In this document: one piece after another, positions 5,267 through 7,686 of the stretch
Layout of the letters: each line of letters begins with the position of its first letter
How positions within the stretch are numbered: position 1 is the stretch's first letter
Source: an uncultured Lachnospiraceae bacterium
Lineage (GTDB): Bacteria; Bacillota; Clostridia; Lachnospirales; Lachnospiraceae
Direction: 5' to 3'
DNA length: 7,686 nucleotides
Assembly: GCA_900554925.1 (NCBI GenBank)
Contig: USJG01000108.1
Location: 1 to 7,686, forward strand
Position numbers and translations under genes: made by a program
The notes under the pieces: model-generated
What the model was told of the DNA's origin: nothing
The model's input: the letters and a program-made list of their open reading frames with translations, nothing else
Databases searched by the model: none

Positions 5267-6598
5267 CTATTTTGTTACAATTTTTGCGTTGGGATAAATC
5301 CGTTCCATTCGTTCATCATCAAAATGCGCGTCCAAAAATTCGTCAAGTACGTTTACCGTCTGCTGCTTCCCTTCCTGCCCTGTTTGCCTTTCCTCATATC
5401 TGGCCAGCGCAGCTACTGAAAGAAGAATGTCAAAAGCCATAAAAACAATTAAAAGGTTACATAAAATCTTACCAGCCCTCACAGGTATTTTTTCGATCCA
5501 TCCAGAGAGCTTCGGATACAAAAATTTCATCCAGACAACCGCCGCTATTCCCCAAAAGAAACAGTAAAGCAGATTGATCCTTCCTCCCAGATTAAACCGG
5601 AACCCACTGTAATCCCAGAATACCGTGCCAAACACAAGCTCTGTAAAAACACTGCACACATATTCATAGGCTCCCCCAAGCAACGTTCCAGCTGCAAAAA
5701 TATAGGAATCACTCTTATTCTTTATTCGATACAGAATTGCAGTCAGCAGCGCACACCCAAGCCCCCACACAATGCTAAAGGGCCCGTAAACAACACTGCT
5801 CCGGCTCATAAGATGCCCTGTTGTGGCCAGACAAAATACCGTTTCCGTAATATCCCCCAAAAAAGCCCCTGCAAAAAACAGACTCACCAGCTTATAAAAG
5901 CTGCACCCTTTTGCAAACACCGTGGGTTTTTCCCTGGCAGCGGGCTGCGCCTTTAAATTCCTGGCCTCCAGGGCCGGAAAGGCTTTCTCCATACGCTTTG
6001 TAATTCTTCTGGTAATGGCATTCTCCAGAATTTTGGACACCTGCCCTATGCCTTCTGTCAACTGCGAAAGCTGCTGGAGCCTCTTTTGCATTCCTCTTAT
6101 GGCAAGCGCACTTCCAATCACATCACAAAGCAAAAAAACGCTCAGCATCCAAAGAAGGATAATTCCCACTGTTTCTGGCAAAAGCGTTATTACAGATGCG
6201 AGAAAGGGATTTACAAAATAAATAAGAAGAACTGCGAAAAATCCCCAGAGCAGGGAATATCTAAGACAAATATATCCTTCAAAGTTAAAACGCAGATTCG
6301 AATAATCCCACCATTTTTTGTGAAACACTTTTTCCATAAGTGCGCCTGTTACAAATTCAATAAAGGAAGCTAAAATGACGCCTCCCAGAAACAGGAAAAA
6401 AATATTCCCCCTAAGTTCAGGCAAAAATATGGTAAAGGCTGCCGCTCCTGCCCCGTAAATGGGACATACAGGGCCGCTCACAAACCCCCGGTTTATAAAT
6501 TTTCTCTTTTGAATGGCCGCTACACAGACCTCGCCGCACCAGCCAATAAAAGAATAAATGAAATAGAACCAGCAAAGCCCGTAAAATGAAATTACCAT
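5267..6598 (-). CDS. CmpB-type putative ABC transporter permease (PF06541-like), internally duplicated
   Basis: The 443-residue polytopic membrane protein belongs to the family annotated 'putative ABC transporter permease' (CmpB-like). It is built from two homologous halves about 230 residues apart. RGFVSGPVCPIYG (37-49) matches RSSVVYGPFSIVWG (266-279), and WDYSNLRFNFEGYICL..LLWG (from 97) matches WDYSGFRFNLGGRINL..FFWG (from 328). Between them is a hydrophobic stretch (about 132-166) and a charged, helical cytoplasmic linker (about 167-230, with QKRLQQLSQL and RRITKRMEKAF). No ATP-binding subunit or binding protein is adjacent, so transport by an ABC mechanism is unproven and the family name should be treated with caution. 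The start at 6598 has AGAGGAG about 10 bases upstream. The start codon lies in the 3' arm of an 11-bp inverted repeat, which may control translation. The gene is transcribed towards the PadR operon, with only about 3 bases between its stop codon and that operon's -35 box. Confidence 0.8.
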   Translation of the reverse strand: MVISFYGLCWFYFIYSFIGWCGEVCVAAIQKRKFINRGFVSGPVCPIYGAGAAAFTIFLPELRGNIFFLFLGGVILASFIEFVTGALMEKVFHKKWWDYSNLRFNFEGYICLRYSLLWGFFAVLLIYFVNPFLASVITLLPETVGIILLWMLSVFLLCDVIGSALAIRGMQKRLQQLSQLTEGIGQVSKILENAITRRITKRMEKAFPALEARNLKAQPAAREKPTVFAKGCSFYKLVSLFFAGAFLGDITETVFCLATTGHLMSRSSVVYGPFSIVWGLGCALLTAILYRIKNKSDSYIFAAGTLLGGAYEYVCSVFTELVFGTVFWDYSGFRFNLGGRINLLYCFFWGIAAVVWMKFLYPKLSGWIEKIPVRAGKILCNLLIVFMAFDILLSVAALARYEERQTGQEGKQQTVNVLDEFLDAHFDDERMERIYPNAKIVTK

Positions 6599-6647
6599 GA
6601 TAACCGTTCTCCTCTTTTGTAAAACAGAGTTCCAGCTATCATGGTAA
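6592..6647 (-). promoter_or_regulatory. Start-codon hairpin of the CmpB-type gene (11-bp inverted repeat)
   Basis: TATCATGGTAA (6637-6647) and TTACCATGATA (6592-6602) are perfect reverse complements. In the mRNA the upstream arm UUACCAUGAUA would pair with UAUCAUGGUAA, which contains the AUG start codon (6598-6596). The 34-base loop contains the AGAGGAG ribosome site. Pairing would bury the start codon. The upstream arm also contains an AUG (6642) opening a 16-codon frame whose UAA (6594-6592) overlaps the start of the main gene; it has no ribosome site, so translation of it is doubtful. The stretch 6648-6700 between this and the next gene holds AT-rich sequence and no clear promoter or terminator. 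Confidence 0.55.
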
Positions 6648-6700
6648 CATAAATAGTTAAGCTGTCATAGACGCAAATACTTAAAGAAAAATAAAATCTT

Positions 6701-7186
6701 TTACATTTTTTTCTTAAAAAAAGCAAATGCCGCAACATAAGAAAATAAAAACACATCCAGTATAAATATTAACGCTTTTATCATCATTGGCTCATAAATA
6801 CCGGCAATAAGACCAACCGCTGTTACGGCCAGCAGCATGACCTTTATGGCGGTCAAAGCGGCTTTGTTTGAAATTTCCATCAATCTTTCATCTGAATTTT
6901 CCAATCTGCTTTGCTTTAGCTTATCCTCATTTTTCATTAATATTAAATTGCGCACAAATAGAAGGATTCCGGCTATTGCAAGCCCTGTGCCAAACCCGCA
7001 ATATACGCCCAAAATATACTCAGGAAGCGCTGCCTTTCCGCTTTGTCCCGTTGCCAGCGCTGCGCCTGCAATTAAGGCTCCCGCTGTGGCAAGCGCCGCC
7101 ATCCACAGATTCCTTCTTTTTAAAACCTTTCTGTATTCCTCATTGGTTACTGCCATCGTCCCGCAAAAAAGTCCTTTGATTTTCAT
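6701..7186 (-). CDS. Small four-helix membrane protein paired with XRE regulator (DUF2178-like)
   Basis: The 161-residue protein has four predicted membrane helices (about 27-46, 55-80, 111-130, 133-156). A short cytoplasmic N-terminus (EEYRKVLKRRNLW) precedes them, and a charged central loop (KNEDKLKQSRLENSDERLMEISNKA, about 85-109) separates the two helix pairs. The loop with its ...DER...I.NKA core resembles the DUF2178-type proteins that accompany short XRE regulators in many Clostridia; function is unknown. The start at 7186 overlaps the stop of the XRE gene (ATGA), and GGGAGG lies about 10 bases upstream inside that gene, so the pair is translationally coupled. A later ATG at M11 has no convincing ribosome site. 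Regulation should follow the XRE promoter. It may act as a membrane partner of the regulator or as its main target; that is inference. Confidence 0.7.
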   Translation of the reverse strand: MKIKGLFCGTMAVTNEEYRKVLKRRNLWMAALATAGALIAGAALATGQSGKAALPEYILGVYCGFGTGLAIAGILLFVRNLILMKNEDKLKQSRLENSDERLMEISNKAALTAIKVMLLAVTAVGLIAGIYEPMMIKALIFILDVFLFSYVAAFAFFKKKM

Positions 7187-7392
7187 AAATTCTCATCCTC
7201 CCTGTCAAAAATAAACATTTCTTCAATTGTTACGCCAAAAAACTGGGCTATCTTGTGGGCCAGCACTAACGACGCCTTATACTTTCCGTTTTCCAACGCA
7301 ATAATGGTCTGCCTGGTGACATTGACTTTATCTGCCAATTCTTCCTGGGTAACCTTTCTCTCCTTTCTGTACTGCAAAATCCTGGTCTGCAT
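7183..7392 (-). CDS. Short XRE-family (HTH_3) transcriptional regulator
   Basis: The 69-residue protein is a single Cro/C1-type helix-turn-helix: LQYRKERKVTQEELADKVNVTRQTIIALENGK (about 6-36), with the T-Q-E-E-L-A helix 2 and the V-T-R-Q-T-I recognition helix. ASLVLAHKIAQFFGVTIEEMF completes the five-helix fold, and an acidic tail (DREDENL) ends it. There is no ligand or protease domain. AGGAGGA lies 8 bases before ATG 7392. Short regulators of this type commonly control their own operon. Here that fits a consensus promoter overlaid with three repeats 70-135 bases upstream. It is first in a two-gene operon with the four-helix membrane protein. Confidence 0.92.
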   Translation of the reverse strand: MQTRILQYRKERKVTQEELADKVNVTRQTIIALENGKYKASLVLAHKIAQFFGVTIEEMFIFDREDENL

Positions 7393-7414
7393 ATTATCAG
7401 TCCTCCTATTGATG

Positions 7415-7454
7415 CCGCAGATTTAAGGAAGCACTTCCTTCCAAATATCAGCGG
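7415..7454 (-). other. Structured 5' leader hairpin of the XRE operon
   Basis: Between the predicted transcript start (about 7478) and the XRE ribosome site lies a nested inverted repeat. The inner arms are AAGGAAG (7425-7431) and CTTCCTT (7434-7440), with ATTT/AAAT (7421-7424, 7443-7446) and CCGC/GCGG (7415-7418, 7451-7454) outside, separated by small bulges. It could fold in the mRNA leader. There is no T-tract after it, so it is not a simple attenuator; it may be a stability or regulatory element, or fortuitous. Confidence 0.3.
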
Positions 7455-7461
7455 ATTAAAT

Positions 7462-7527
7462 GTATAGCATGCTTTACATTTCAAAGTATAGTACGCTTTA
7501 CATTTTCTGTCAAGTGTACTTTACATT
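7462..7527. repeat. Three direct repeats around the XRE promoter, likely operators
   Basis: GTATAGCATGCTTTACATT (7462-7480) and GTATAGTACGCTTTACATT (7486-7504) differ at only three of 19 positions. A third, AAGTGTACTTTACATT (7512-7527), shares the CTTTACATT end. The shared ends are spaced 24 and 23 bp apart, a little over two helical turns. They cover the transcript start, the -10/spacer and the -35 of the XRE promoter, as expected for an autoregulatory operator array. Confidence 0.75.
7485..7513 (-). promoter_or_regulatory. Sigma-A promoter of the XRE-membrane protein operon
   Basis: On the minus strand a perfect TTGACA (7513-7508) and TATACT (7490-7485) are separated by exactly 17 bases. 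The transcript would start near 7478 and have a leader of about 85 bases. The promoter lies wholly inside the triple repeat at 7462-7527, so repressor binding would exclude polymerase. Confidence 0.82.
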
Positions 7528-7686
7528 CTTTTATGATTTTTTTCATATAACGATTTGGGTGACAAAAGGTGCCTGGTAAATTTGGAAATTGGCAGATTGC
7601 TCAAAAGGAATTGCTAAGCTGTCATTGCAAAGGAAAATGAGATTTTCTTAATGGCCTTAAGTAGCGCAGCAATTTCGGGACATGGA
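7528..7686. other. Right-end stretch without a convincing gene
   Basis: No long open frame is present on either strand. The minus strand has an open frame entering from the right edge and stopping at 7616-7614. It would encode the last 23 residues of an unknown protein (ending ...KKISFSFAMTA), too short to judge. No terminator hairpin follows that stop before the XRE promoter. The rest is AT-rich intergenic sequence. Confidence 0.4.

Noticed and set aside
6592..6642. 16-codon upstream frame as a real leader peptide
   Set aside because: No ribosome site before its AUG and no regulatory codon run; the AUG is explained by the inverted repeat mirroring the start codon.
7266..7484. Minus-strand frame overlapping the XRE gene and its leader
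   Set aside because: It overlaps the XRE gene in another frame, begins at the predicted operator region upstream of a proper ribosome site, and has no domain.

Overview
The window looks like ordinary chromosome from a low-to-mid GC Gram-positive of the Clostridia, most likely a gut Lachnospiraceae-type bacterium. This is inferred from the strong AGGAGG-type ribosome sites, the AT-rich consensus promoters, and the gene families present (TraX-family membrane protein, CmpB-type 'putative ABC transporter permease', PadR/DUF1700/DUF4097 cassette, short XRE regulator plus small membrane protein). No RNA genes, CRISPR array, insertion sequence or phage gene was seen.

Layout. 1-745 (minus) is a TraX-family membrane protein cut by the left window edge. 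It is divergent from 929-1522 (plus), an S-component of an ECF vitamin transporter, which ends in a strong 13-bp intrinsic terminator. 1747-3045 (plus) is a stand-alone AAA ATPase of the AAA_14/DUF4143 family. It converges on a three-gene minus-strand operon: PadR regulator (5152-4826), HAAS/DUF1700 membrane protein (4833-4096) and DUF4097 beta-solenoid protein (4099-3077), with overlapping start and stop codons. Upstream on the same strand is 6598-5267, a large internally duplicated membrane protein of the CmpB family. Last is a two-gene minus-strand operon of a 69-residue XRE regulator (7392-7183) and a small four-helix membrane protein (7186-6701). The right-hand 160 bp hold no convincing gene.

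How the parts work together. Two self-contained regulator plus membrane-protein operons dominate the right half. The PadR operon has a TTGACA-N17-TATAGT promoter set inside a perfect 21-bp inverted repeat, whose two arms each contain a 13-bp palindrome; this is the picture expected of an autorepressed PadR gene. The XRE operon has a TTGACA-N17-TATACT promoter covered by three direct repeats at 23-24 bp spacing, again as expected for autoregulation. The CmpB-type gene has its start codon inside an 11-bp inverted repeat with the ribosome site in the loop, which suggests control of translation. The most promising material for follow-up is the PadR-HAAS-DUF4097 cassette with its operator pair, the start-codon hairpin and the XRE operator array. 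The families themselves are known; I do not see a wholly new system.
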